64,000 bases of DNA. Origin: DASUNP01 sp963728545. Lineage in GTDB: Bacteria; Acidobacteriota; Blastocatellia; UBA7656. The stretch's first letter is position 1. The number at the start of each line of letters is the position of its first letter. The notes below the pieces were generated by a model, which made no database searches, was not told the origin of the DNA, and saw only the letters and a program-made list of their open reading frames with translations. A program made the position numbers and the translations under genes. The DNA lies in NCBI GenBank assembly GCA_963728545.1, contig CAVSKO010000002.1:2976001-3040000 (forward strand). The letters are read 5' to 3'. Shown here piece by piece: positions 7,981 through 15,757 of the stretch.

Positions 7981-10560
7981 TTAGCGCGAGCGGACGGCTA
8001 CGACCGTGATGTCATCTTCCTGCTCGCGACCGCTGAATTGTATGACTTCGGCGACTACGTCTTCGTGCAGCGACACAACGGTCTGGCACCGTTTCGACTG
8101 CAAGGCTTCGATCAAACGCGCTTCGCCGTACTCTTCTCCGTCATCGCTCGTAGCTTCCGTGACGCCGTCGGAAAAAGCTACGAGCGTGTCGCCGGGCTCA
8201 AGCGTGACTTCGCCCGTCTCACAGCCCCAGCGGTCAAACAATCCCAGCACCATCGCCGTCGCTTCTAACCTTTGGACCTCGCCCGTCACGCGAACCAGCA
8301 GCGGAGGGTTGTGCCCGCAGTTGACGTAGCGCAATCTTCGGGTGTCATCCTCATAAGTGGCAAAAAACAATGTCGCGAAATGTTCGGGTGCGGTTGATTC
8401 ATAAAACAGATGATTTACAGTGCACAGCAGTCTTGACAAATCTTCAATCGCCAGCGCGTACTGGCTGCGAAGGTTGGCTTGAAGGTTAGCCATTAACAGA
8501 GCGGCGCTGATTCCCTTCCCCGAAATGTCTGCCAGAACAATCGCGAGGCGGCCTGGACCGAGGTCTAGAAAATCATAATAGTCGCCCCCGACCGCTCGCG
8601 CCTGTATGCAGCCGCCCACGTATTCGAGCGTCTCAAGCGGCGGCATCTTTTGAGGAAAGAGTTTAGTTTGAACCTGGCGGGCTATCTCCATCTCGCGAGA
8701 GGCGCGGCGCTCGGCTTCTATGCGGTCGGCCATCTGCTCGGCCAGGCGTCTGCTCTCAATCGCTATGCCGACTTGAGCGGCAACCGTGGCGAGCAGCCGC
8801 TTGTCTTCGCCCGAATATGGTTCTTCCGACATCCGCGCGCCGAGCGCAATCAATCCGACGAGCCGGCCTTCGCGCCCCATCACAGGGACCAGGCATTCGG
8901 CCTCCATCGGCGCAAGCTCGCTCAATTGCGCGCGCCCCTCATCTCCCGCAGAAACGTCCCACGGCTCGCCGCGCTCGGTGAGCCGCGCGAGCACCGAGAG
9001 TCGAGAGGAGATGGTTTCCGGCCCTTGCGCCTGTTGCCCGCCTGCTACTCGGAGGTTGTCGTCGGCGCTTTCAAGGTAGATGGTTATCGAATCGGGATGA
9101 AGCGCTTCATTCAGATGGCGCGCAAGCAGCGAAGCAAGTTCCGCGCGGTCTACGGTCGTGCGCGCCTTCGCGGCCAGGTCTTCGAGTATGTGGCGCGCGT
9201 CGTAAGCGCTTCGGAAAAAGGCGCGGTCGATCCTCTCGGTGATGCGGCGTTCGGCCTGCGCCACGAGCCAGGCCAGAAGCATTCCAAACCCCACGCCGAA
9301 GGCGATGCCTGCCGCCCGCGATTCGGAATCGGGCCGCACGAAACTAGAGAATATGTTTATGAAGAGAAAGGTCGCGCCTGCGCTCAATAAAAAGATGAAC
9401 AACACGAAGCCGCGCTGGACCATCAGGTAGCGCGCGCTTCTTTTGAGCAGCACAGGAATCTCCATGACCCTGTGCTTGACCACCACGTAGGCGAACGAGG
9501 AAGGAAAAAGCAGAAAGAGTATCACCGGAAGGATGAAGGCGGGCGAAAAATAAAACCCCGCTATGAACCTCGACGCAGGCCCCCAGTAGTAGGACATCAA
9601 AACGAGCGCGCCTAACCAGCCGACGACCGACCCGGCGACCAGCACGCGCACCCTCCGTTTTTCGCCCGCGTCTTCCAGGCGGCGATAATTTACGATCAAT
9701 GCCGCAAGCCCCGCGACGACGTAAAGCGGCGGCAGGTAATTCGTGGCCGATAAAAACCAGTCCAGCTCCGCCGGAACAAGCTCGGGCCGATAGATCATCG
9801 AGTAATAATACTCGGCGCGCGAAGGCAGGCTCAGCGCCACAGGCAGCCACACCAAAAGCCATACCCAGCGCGCGTGAAACAGTCTTCGAGGAAAGATAGC
9901 AAAGAAGGTGAAAAGCAGCGGCGCGAATACTGTTGTGCTAAAAAGCGGTATCCACAAAAGCGCGCCCAAAAGCGACGGCAGCTCTCGCCAGGTCGCGGCC
10001 ATGCCGTAAGGCAATAGAAACGACATCGTCGCTACGGTTGCCAAAAACCAGCCGCCCACGCGGTTTATCAACTCATACGGGCGGCTGAAAGCGATTACGA
10101 TTGCAAGTATCAAAGTGATGAGCTGCGCGAGCCTGACCATCAGCAAGACCATGCCTTCTCTCGAAGTCCAATCGCTCCACGAGCTTTGCATCAAGGTCAG
10201 CTCGGTTTCAAACTCGCGGCCGCCGCGCTCTATCGTGAGCGGGACCGGGCGGCCTGCTTCGAGGTTGACGCGCACTATCGTCCAATCAGGGAGCGTTTTG
10301 ATTATGCGCCCGTCAGCCGACACCACTCGGTCGCCCGGTTCGAGTCCGGCGCGCGCGGCGGGCGAATCGGGCAAGATCATGCGCACGGTCTTCTGTTCGT
10401 TGTTGAACTCCGTCAGCATCCCCGTCATCTGCGGCCCGAGGAAATCCGAGTAGACGAGCAAAATAAAATAGGCCAGGAATGAAGCCGCGACCACGTACAT
10501 CCACCAGGGCGCGCGGCGGCGTGACACAGGTTGCTCGGAAGAATGCGTATCGTCAGTCAT
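7981..10560 (-). CDS. PDZ - multi-pass membrane - GAF - SpoIIE/PP2C-type Ser/Thr phosphatase
   Basis: An 859-residue membrane phosphatase. A first helix (about 20-40) is followed by a PDZ domain (about 45-115; ILPDSPAARAGLEPGDRVVS is the carboxylate-loop/PDZ core). About eight hydrophobic helices follow (130-420), then a coiled linker, a GAF domain (about 450-600) and a PP2C/SpoIIE catalytic domain (620-855) with GGDYYDFLDLG, LADISGKGISAALLMA, VNCGHNPPLLV and FSDGVTEA, which carry the metal-binding aspartates. It probably dephosphorylates an anti-sigma-factor antagonist or similar partner in response to an envelope signal sensed by the PDZ/membrane part; the partner is not encoded nearby. It is transcribed divergently from the shell-protein gene. 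Confidence 0.9.
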   Translation of the reverse strand: MTDDTHSSEQPVSRRRAPWWMYVVAASFLAYFILLVYSDFLGPQMTGMLTEFNNEQKTVRMILPDSPAARAGLEPGDRVVSADGRIIKTLPDWTIVRVNLEAGRPVPLTIERGGREFETELTLMQSSWSDWTSREGMVLLMVRLAQLITLILAIVIAFSRPYELINRVGGWFLATVATMSFLLPYGMAATWRELPSLLGALLWIPLFSTTVFAPLLFTFFAIFPRRLFHARWVWLLVWLPVALSLPSRAEYYYSMIYRPELVPAELDWFLSATNYLPPLYVVAGLAALIVNYRRLEDAGEKRRVRVLVAGSVVGWLGALVLMSYYWGPASRFIAGFYFSPAFILPVILFLLFPSSFAYVVVKHRVMEIPVLLKRSARYLMVQRGFVLFIFLLSAGATFLFINIFSSFVRPDSESRAAGIAFGVGFGMLLAWLVAQAERRITERIDRAFFRSAYDARHILEDLAAKARTTVDRAELASLLARHLNEALHPDSITIYLESADDNLRVAGGQQAQGPETISSRLSVLARLTERGEPWDVSAGDEGRAQLSELAPMEAECLVPVMGREGRLVGLIALGARMSEEPYSGEDKRLLATVAAQVGIAIESRRLAEQMADRIEAERRASREMEIARQVQTKLFPQKMPPLETLEYVGGCIQARAVGGDYYDFLDLGPGRLAIVLADISGKGISAALLMANLQANLRSQYALAIEDLSRLLCTVNHLFYESTAPEHFATLFFATYEDDTRRLRYVNCGHNPPLLVRVTGEVQRLEATAMVLGLFDRWGCETGEVTLEPGDTLVAFSDGVTEATSDDGEEYGEARLIEALQSKRCQTVVSLHEDVVAEVIQFSGREQEDDITVVAVRSR

Positions 10561-10616
10561 AATCTGATAGCGTGGCCGGATCGTGATGCAAGTGCCAGGA
10601 TACTCCTAACTCAAAA

Positions 10617-10634
10617 GCGGCGACAAGTCGCCGC
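10617..10634. repeat. Short GC-rich hairpin repeat, second copy
   Basis: GCGGCGA-CAAG-TCGCCGC followed by ACTCCA, matching the hairpin at 2400-2418. It lies in the 182-bp divergent promoter region between the phosphatase and the shell-protein gene, where it could also act on transcription. Confidence 0.55.
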
Positions 10635-10742
10635 ACTCCAGAGGCGCGGTTGAACGAGAATCCAAATCGCTGTTCGTCTTGTTGAATTTCCGGTCTCTTC
10701 CCGCTTATACTTCGGCTTCTCCATAAAGATAAAGGAACCCAG

Positions 10743-11309
10743 ATGAGCCGAAACGATCTCACAAAGCGCAATCCCTGTATAGGGTTTATAGAATCAAGCT
10801 CGATTGCACGCGGCATAGAAGCAACGGACGCCATGCTGAAGATGGCCGAAGTCGAGCTGTTAATGACGGTGATCATCCCTCGCGGCAAATACCTGATAAT
10901 GATCGGCGGCGCGGTCGCGGACGTGGAATCGGCTCTGAGAGCCGGTCTGGCGTCGGCAGGCGAGACGGTGCTCGATCATTTCATCATTCAAAACGCCCAC
11001 CCGGAGCTTCCCGACGCGATCAAGGGCCGCGTGAAGGTTGACCACATAGAGGCAATCGGGATCATCGAGACTAAAGAGGTGGCTCCGGCCATTTACGCGG
11101 GCGACGCTGCGGTTAAATCGGCCAACATAACCTTGATCGAAGCGCGCAACCAGCCGGGAGGAAAAGGGCTGGTCGTGTTGACGGGCGAGGTCGGGGCCGT
11201 GCGAACAGCCGTCGCGGCGGGCGTCGCTTCGATTAAAAAGGACGGCATGTTAATCGCGCAAATAGTCATTCCTTACGCTCACCCCGAACTCAGAAAAAGC
11301 TTGATGTGA
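10743..11309 (+). CDS. Tandem-domain bacterial microcompartment shell protein (BMC-T type)
   Basis: A 188-residue protein made of two consecutive BMC (PF00936) domains: residues about 12-95, with the canonical IGFIESSSIARGIEATDAML and ending AHPEL, and about 100-185, with IGIIETKEVAPAIYAGDAAV and again AHPEL. The domain order is not permuted, so it resembles PduT-type trimers that form pseudohexameric shell tiles with a central pore. One cysteine (residue 12) lies near the N-terminus; whether it could hold a metal cluster as in PduT is unknown. The start follows AAAGGAA. No BMC-H, BMC-P, encapsulated enzyme or other microcompartment gene is present in the window, so it is an orphan shell gene here. 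Confidence 0.9.
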   Translation: MSRNDLTKRNPCIGFIESSSIARGIEATDAMLKMAEVELLMTVIIPRGKYLIMIGGAVADVESALRAGLASAGETVLDHFIIQNAHPELPDAIKGRVKVDHIEAIGIIETKEVAPAIYAGDAAVKSANITLIEARNQPGGKGLVVLTGEVGAVRTAVAAGVASIKKDGMLIAQIVIPYAHPELRKSLM

Positions 11310-11312
11310 CGG

Positions 11313-12467
11313 TCAAGGCTTTATGGCCGCTTCGATCAGCTCTATGCGCTCGCGCGGGGTCTCGCCGTCGCGCACGGATTTTTCGATCTTCTCCAGGGTG
11401 TCAAACCCGTCTACGACTTTGCCGAAGACCGTGTATTTGCGGTCGAGGTGGGGGGCCGGGCCGAGCACTATAAAAAAAGAGGTGCTGGCCGAATCCGGGT
11501 CATCAGCCCTGGCCATCGAAAGCACGCCGCGCGTATGCTCGATTTTGCTGAACTCGCCTTTGAGATTGCCCACCCAGCGGTCCGCCGTGTGCCCGACGCC
11601 GCCCGCTCGCGTAAAGCCCATGCCGCCCTGCACGACGAACCCCGGTATGAGCCTGTGAAAAGCCGTGTGATCGTACCAGCCCGTCTGTACCAGCTTTAAG
11701 AAATTGCGCACATGCTCGGGCGCAAGGTCGGGAGCCATCTCTACAGTCATATCGCCGAGGCTGGTTCTGAGCAGCACATCTTTTCTGAGCTGATCGAGGG
11801 TGGCGTCCTTAAACGGCTCGACTTTCGCGGGCTCGATTTTGACCGAGATGATCTTGATAGGCGTTACGATCCTCTGTTGGTCGTCGGCTTGCGCGAGCGA
11901 AATCTTGTCTACGACCTCCATGCCTTCCGTGACCTGGCCGAAGGCCGAGAACTGCCCGTCGAGTTGTGGCTGCGGCGAAGCGCAGATAAAAAATTGTGCG
12001 CCTCCGCTATCGGCCTTTCCCGGTATGCGGACAGTGGAGACGGTCCCGCGCTCGTGCGGGATGTCTGAAAACTCGTCCTTGATCTGGCTCAAGGCTCCCG
12101 AGCCCCATCGGTCGCGCGGCGTTTTGGGGTCTTTCAAAAGCGGGTCGCCGCCTTGAACTACCCCGCGAGGGATCACGCGATGAAAGGCGGAGCCGTCGTA
12201 AAATCCGGCCCTCGCGAGCTTGATGAATTGTTGCGTGTGGCGGAGCGCCTTGTCGGGGAAAAACTCGAAGCGTATAACGCCAAAATCGGTTGTGATGACT
12301 GCTTCAAGCTTCGCCGCTTCTTCTACTGTAACGGGCGCGGCCTCTGTCGTCTGCGATTTCTTCTTCTGCGCAATAGATTGCTGCCACACGCCCGGCGCTA
12401 GAAGAAAAAGAACTAACCAGATTATAAGAATTCTTTTTCGGCCAACTCCCTCGCTAAATATAACCAT
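11313..12467 (-). CDS. Exported peptidyl-prolyl cis-trans isomerase with two cyclophilin domains
   Basis: About 384 residues: a signal peptide (IIWLVLFLLAPGVWQQSIAQ), then two cyclophilin-type domains, each with the family core: domain 1 has QQFIKLARAGFYDGSAFHRV and a GSGALSQIKDEFS segment; domain 2 has NFLKLVQTGWYDHTAFHRLI and VQGGMGF. They catalyse proline isomerisation during folding of exported proteins. The frame opens at a GTG at 12488, but the ATG at 12467 has GGGAG at good spacing and directly precedes the signal peptide, so it is preferred. It is convergent with the shell-protein gene, with only 3 bases between the stops. Confidence 0.9.
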   Translation of the reverse strand: MVIFSEGVGRKRILIIWLVLFLLAPGVWQQSIAQKKKSQTTEAAPVTVEEAAKLEAVITTDFGVIRFEFFPDKALRHTQQFIKLARAGFYDGSAFHRVIPRGVVQGGDPLLKDPKTPRDRWGSGALSQIKDEFSDIPHERGTVSTVRIPGKADSGGAQFFICASPQPQLDGQFSAFGQVTEGMEVVDKISLAQADDQQRIVTPIKIISVKIEPAKVEPFKDATLDQLRKDVLLRTSLGDMTVEMAPDLAPEHVRNFLKLVQTGWYDHTAFHRLIPGFVVQGGMGFTRAGGVGHTADRWVGNLKGEFSKIEHTRGVLSMARADDPDSASTSFFIVLGPAPHLDRKYTVFGKVVDGFDTLEKIEKSVRDGETPRERIELIEAAIKP

Positions 12468-12792
12468 TTGATGCTCCCGCAAATCCACAAGTGATATTCA
12501 ATCGCGTGTTTTCATGTTTATAACTTTGTCCGCGCATGTCAAATATTAGTAACCGCGCCAAACTGCGTTTATAGTAAAACGAATCGAAACAATGAGGGGT
12601 GAGGTTGCCTCTAAATCTACTTTGCAACAACCCTGCTCATTAATCTGCTTGATATAGCCCATAAGCTGTGATATTCATTCGCTCGGCTATTCCTACTTGA
12701 CGGCTGTGCTACTCCACCATCTCGTCACAGCCTCTGCTAACCGCATAATCCAATGTGCTGCCAGCTAAAGCGCATTCTCTTAGGAGCAAATC
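12468..12792. other. Divergent intergenic region, no gene seen
   Basis: A 325-bp stretch between the cyclophilin gene and the repeat-protein gene. It is AT-richer than the neighbours and must hold both promoters. The only clear site is TTAGGAG (12780-12786), the ribosome site of the repeat protein. I see no hairpin repeat, small frame or RNA motif that can be supported. Confidence 0.5.
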
Positions 12793-14952
12793 ATGTCCCA
12801 AAGATCGCTTACTCATCAACTGCTCTCCTCTATCTTCTTGCTCTCGATGATATTGCTGATTGACGCAGCAACAGCCCTGGCACAGGGCACTTCATTCACC
12901 TACCAGGGCCGACTTACTCAGTCTGGCAATCCAGCAGACGGACTCTACGACATGCAGTTCAAGCTGTTCGACACTGCCGCCGTTGGCACGGGCATTCAGC
13001 AAGGACCAACCGTGACCAATGCAAGCGTGCAGGTGACAAACGGCGTATTCAGCGTGGAGCTTGACTTCAGCGCAGGGGTCTTTGACGGCTCGGCCCGCTT
13101 CCTTGAGATAGGCGTGAGGCCGACAGGCAGTGCCGATCCACATACTGTGCTCTCGCCTCGCCAGCCGTTGACCGCGACACCATACGCCATACTGAGCGGC
13201 ACGGCTACGAATGCGACGCTGCTGGGAGGGTCGCCTCCCGGCGGGTTCATACAAAACGGTACATCCGAGCAGGCCGAGACTAACTTCAGCATAAGCGGCA
13301 ACGGCACGCTCGGAGGGACGCTTTCGGCGGGTGTGGTCAACGCGACTACTCAGTACAACATCAACGGCAACCGTCTGTTAAGCGTTGCAGGGGCAAATAA
13401 CCTGTTTGTAGGCGTCAGTGCCGGCGCGTCAAACACGAAAGGCTCTGACAACTCATTCTTTGGAAGCAGCGCAGGCAACAATAACACGGAAGGCGGCGGC
13501 AATTCGTTCTTCGGAGCCTCTGCGGGCTTTTCGAACACGACAGGCTTCAGCAACTCATTCTTCGGAAACAAGGCAGGCTTTTCTAACACGGAAGGCGGCT
13601 CCAACTCATTCTTCGGGCGCGACGCAGGCTTTTCTAACACGGAAGGCGACTCCAACTCGTTCTTCGGGCGCGACGCAGGCTTTTCTAACACGACGGGCGG
13701 CGGCAACTCATTCTTCGGGAGTGCCGCAGGCAACAGTAACACGACAGGCGGCGGTAACTCATTTTTTGGGGATGCCGCAGGATCACTTAACACGGAAGGC
13801 AGCAACAACTCTTTCTTCGGAAGCATCGCAGGATTTAATAACACGACCGGCTCCTTCAACTCATTCTTTGGGGGCAGCGCAGGGGCGTCTAATACGACAG
13901 GCTTCTTCAACTCATTCTTCGGGGGCGGCACAGGCGCGGCTAACACGTCAGGCTCCTTCAACTCATTCTTTGGAATGAACGCAGGCAACAGTAACACGGA
14001 AGGCAGCAACAACTCCTTCTTCGGAGTGAACGCGGGCTTTTTCAACACGACAGGCTTCAGCAACTCCTTCTTCGGAAACAGCGCGGGCAGCAATAACACG
14101 GTAGGCGGCAATAATTCATTCTTCGGGTGGAGCGCAGGCCTTCTTAACACGACAGGCGTCAGCAACTCCTTCTTCGGGCGCGACGCAGGCGCGTTAAACA
14201 CGGCAGGCAGCAACAACTCCTCCTTCGGAAACAGCGCAGGATTTGGTAACACGACGGGTGAAGGCAATACATTTATCGGTAGCTCTGCCGGGCAATCTAA
14301 TACCACAGGAAGCAAGAACACATTCATCGGCGCGGATACGCACGGAGCCGCAGACATCACAAACGCCACAGCCATCGGAGCAGACGTGGTCGTAAGCTCA
14401 AGCAATACGATGGTGCTCGGCACTTCGGCAGTGACCGTCCGAATCCCCGGCTCGCTCATAGTCACCGGCACGGTGTCGAAAGGCGGCGGGTCGTTCAAGA
14501 TCGACCACCCGCTCGACCCGGAGAACAAAACGCTCTCGCACTCGTTCGTCGAATCCCCGGACATGATGAACATCTACAACGGCAACGCGGTGCTTGACCG
14601 GCGCGGCGAGGCCGTCATCACGCTGCCCGCTTACTTCGAGTCGCTCAATCGCGATTTCCGCTATCACCTCACATGCATAGGCGGCTTTGCCCCCGTCTAT
14701 ATCGCGCAGGAGATCAAAGGCAACCGCTTCAAGATCGCAGGCGGCAAGCCCGGCATGAAAATCTCCTGGCAAGTGACGGGCGTCCGGCAGGATGCTTACG
14801 CAAACGCTCATCGCATACCTGTCGAAGAAGAGAAGCCCGCTTCGGAGCGAGGCTCTTATCTTCACCCCGATGCTTTCGATAAGACCTCAATAAAACAGGC
14901 CCGCGCTTCAAACGGTTCACGGGCAAAACAGAAGAGTGGAAAGAGTAGGTGA
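12793..14952 (+). CDS. Exported surface/fibre-like protein with 18 tandem 17-residue repeats
   Basis: A 719-residue secreted protein: a signal peptide to about residue 30 (ATALAQ), a beta-sandwich N-terminal domain (FTYQGRLTQSGNPADGLYDM; typical opening of such exported repeat proteins), then 18 repeats of 17 residues with the consensus NSFFGxxAGxxNTTGxx (residues 203-508), then an IGADVVVSSSNTMVLGTSAV transition and a C-terminal domain with KIDHPLDPENKTLSHSFVES and VYIAQEIKGNRFKIAGG. The periodic N, F, G and T positions fit a beta-solenoid like those in fibre and adhesin proteins. The likely location is the cell surface; partner unknown. Repeats differ mainly at two or three positions per unit. 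Confidence 0.85.
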   Translation: MSQRSLTHQLLSSIFLLSMILLIDAATALAQGTSFTYQGRLTQSGNPADGLYDMQFKLFDTAAVGTGIQQGPTVTNASVQVTNGVFSVELDFSAGVFDGSARFLEIGVRPTGSADPHTVLSPRQPLTATPYAILSGTATNATLLGGSPPGGFIQNGTSEQAETNFSISGNGTLGGTLSAGVVNATTQYNINGNRLLSVAGANNLFVGVSAGASNTKGSDNSFFGSSAGNNNTEGGGNSFFGASAGFSNTTGFSNSFFGNKAGFSNTEGGSNSFFGRDAGFSNTEGDSNSFFGRDAGFSNTTGGGNSFFGSAAGNSNTTGGGNSFFGDAAGSLNTEGSNNSFFGSIAGFNNTTGSFNSFFGGSAGASNTTGFFNSFFGGGTGAANTSGSFNSFFGMNAGNSNTEGSNNSFFGVNAGFFNTTGFSNSFFGNSAGSNNTVGGNNSFFGWSAGLLNTTGVSNSFFGRDAGALNTAGSNNSSFGNSAGFGNTTGEGNTFIGSSAGQSNTTGSKNTFIGADTHGAADITNATAIGADVVVSSSNTMVLGTSAVTVRIPGSLIVTGTVSKGGGSFKIDHPLDPENKTLSHSFVESPDMMNIYNGNAVLDRRGEAVITLPAYFESLNRDFRYHLTCIGGFAPVYIAQEIKGNRFKIAGGKPGMKISWQVTGVRQDAYANAHRIPVEEEKPASERGSYLHPDAFDKTSIKQARASNGSRAKQKSGKSR
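13399..14316 (+). repeat. 18 tandem repeats of 51 bp within the surface-protein gene
   Basis: Counting from NLFVG at residue 203, every unit is exactly 17 codons with no indel. Units 2-16 begin NSFFG; the first is NLFVG and the last two drift (NSSFG, NTFIG), as expected at array ends. A partial unit NTFIGADTHG follows. The central units are the most alike (for instance two consecutive units carrying RDAGFSNTEG/RDAGFSNTTG). Confidence 0.9.
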
Positions 14953-14975
14953 GCACGCAACCCGTCGCCGGCAGC

Positions 14976-15197
14976 TTATGAATCTGCCGGCACTTCGACC
15001 CCGTACCGGAAGCGCGCGACTTCAGTACTGGCCGAGTTATCGTAGACGCGGGCAACTCCGTGTCGCACGGACAAGTACGCTGCTTCGGCAAAGGCAAGCT
15101 CTCGGTTGTCGGTTTCAACCTTCATCACTTCCGTATCGATTATCGGGTTATGAATCCTGACCGTGTAGGTCGTCACTTTAAACTCTCCAACTATCAT
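14976..15197 (-). CDS. Small hypothetical protein
   Basis: A 73-residue frame beginning MIVGEFKVTTYTVRIHNP with a balanced, soluble composition (beta strands followed by a helix ELAFAEAAYLSVRHG and a further strand), which looks like a real small domain rather than a chance frame. The ribosome site is weak (GTGGAA). It is transcribed divergently from the DUF488 gene 67 bases away. No family recognised. Confidence 0.5.
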   Translation of the reverse strand: MIVGEFKVTTYTVRIHNPIIDTEVMKVETDNRELAFAEAAYLSVRHGVARVYDNSASTEVARFRYGVEVPADS

Positions 15198-15264
15198 GAT
15201 TCCACATTTACACGCTTCTCGAAAGGATGTTGTAATTGATAATAGGGGTTATTGATTTAGCCGT

Positions 15265-15732
15265 ATGAAAAACAACTCGCTCACGATTTACACGATAGGC
15301 CATGGCCGCCATTCGTTCGACTACTTTCTCGGCCTGCTGCGCCGTCACGAAATCGCTTTCCTGTGTGACGTGCGGAGCGTGGCCCGGTCGCGCTGGCCTC
15401 AGTACAACGGGGGCAACCTCGCCCGTGCGTTGCAAGAAAACGGCATCGGCTACGAGCATCTTCCGGAATGCGGCGGCAAGGTGGTCGCGCCGCCCGACGA
15501 GCTTCGGCGGGGATTGGATCGCATAGTAGAGCTTGGCTCGGAGATTCGCGTCGCCGTAATGTGCTCAGAATCGAAGCCGCTCACGACCCACACGCGCACC
15601 CCGCGAGCCAACTGTCACCGCGTAGGGCTGCTCGCGCCGCCGCTAAAGCAGCGCGGGGCGTCTGTCATACATATACTGCCTGACGGGACGACTATGGAGT
15701 GCGACGAAGCCGAGTTGCCTTCGATCTGGTGA
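15265..15732 (+). CDS. DUF488 family protein
   Basis: 155 residues with the DUF488 hallmarks: the opening IYTIGHGRHSFDYFLGLLRR, the LCDVRSVARSRWPQYN segment, GIGYEHLPECGGK, and the C-terminal VMCSE...NCHRVGLLA...HIL. DUF488 proteins are small conserved proteins of unclear biochemical role, with conserved Cys/His/Arg suggesting a nucleotide or metal site. Between CSE and CHR about nine extra residues (around TTHTRTPRA) are present compared with the usual short loop. The gene stands alone, divergent from a small hypothetical gene. Confidence 0.85.
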   Translation: MKNNSLTIYTIGHGRHSFDYFLGLLRRHEIAFLCDVRSVARSRWPQYNGGNLARALQENGIGYEHLPECGGKVVAPPDELRRGLDRIVELGSEIRVAVMCSESKPLTTHTRTPRANCHRVGLLAPPLKQRGASVIHILPDGTTMECDEAELPSIW

Positions 15733-15757
15733 GCCTCCAGAGAAAATAATGCTTTGA

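Noticed and set aside
13418..13978. 186-residue plus-strand frame rich in Ala, Thr and Arg inside the repeat array
   Set aside because: Out-of-frame reading of the same tandem repeats; periodic low-complexity product.
13350..14573. 407-residue minus-strand open frame opposite the repeat protein
   Set aside because: It is a mirror of the 51-bp repeat array: the antisense of each unit lacks stops, giving a periodic Leu/Pro-rich frame without a ribosome site or domain.
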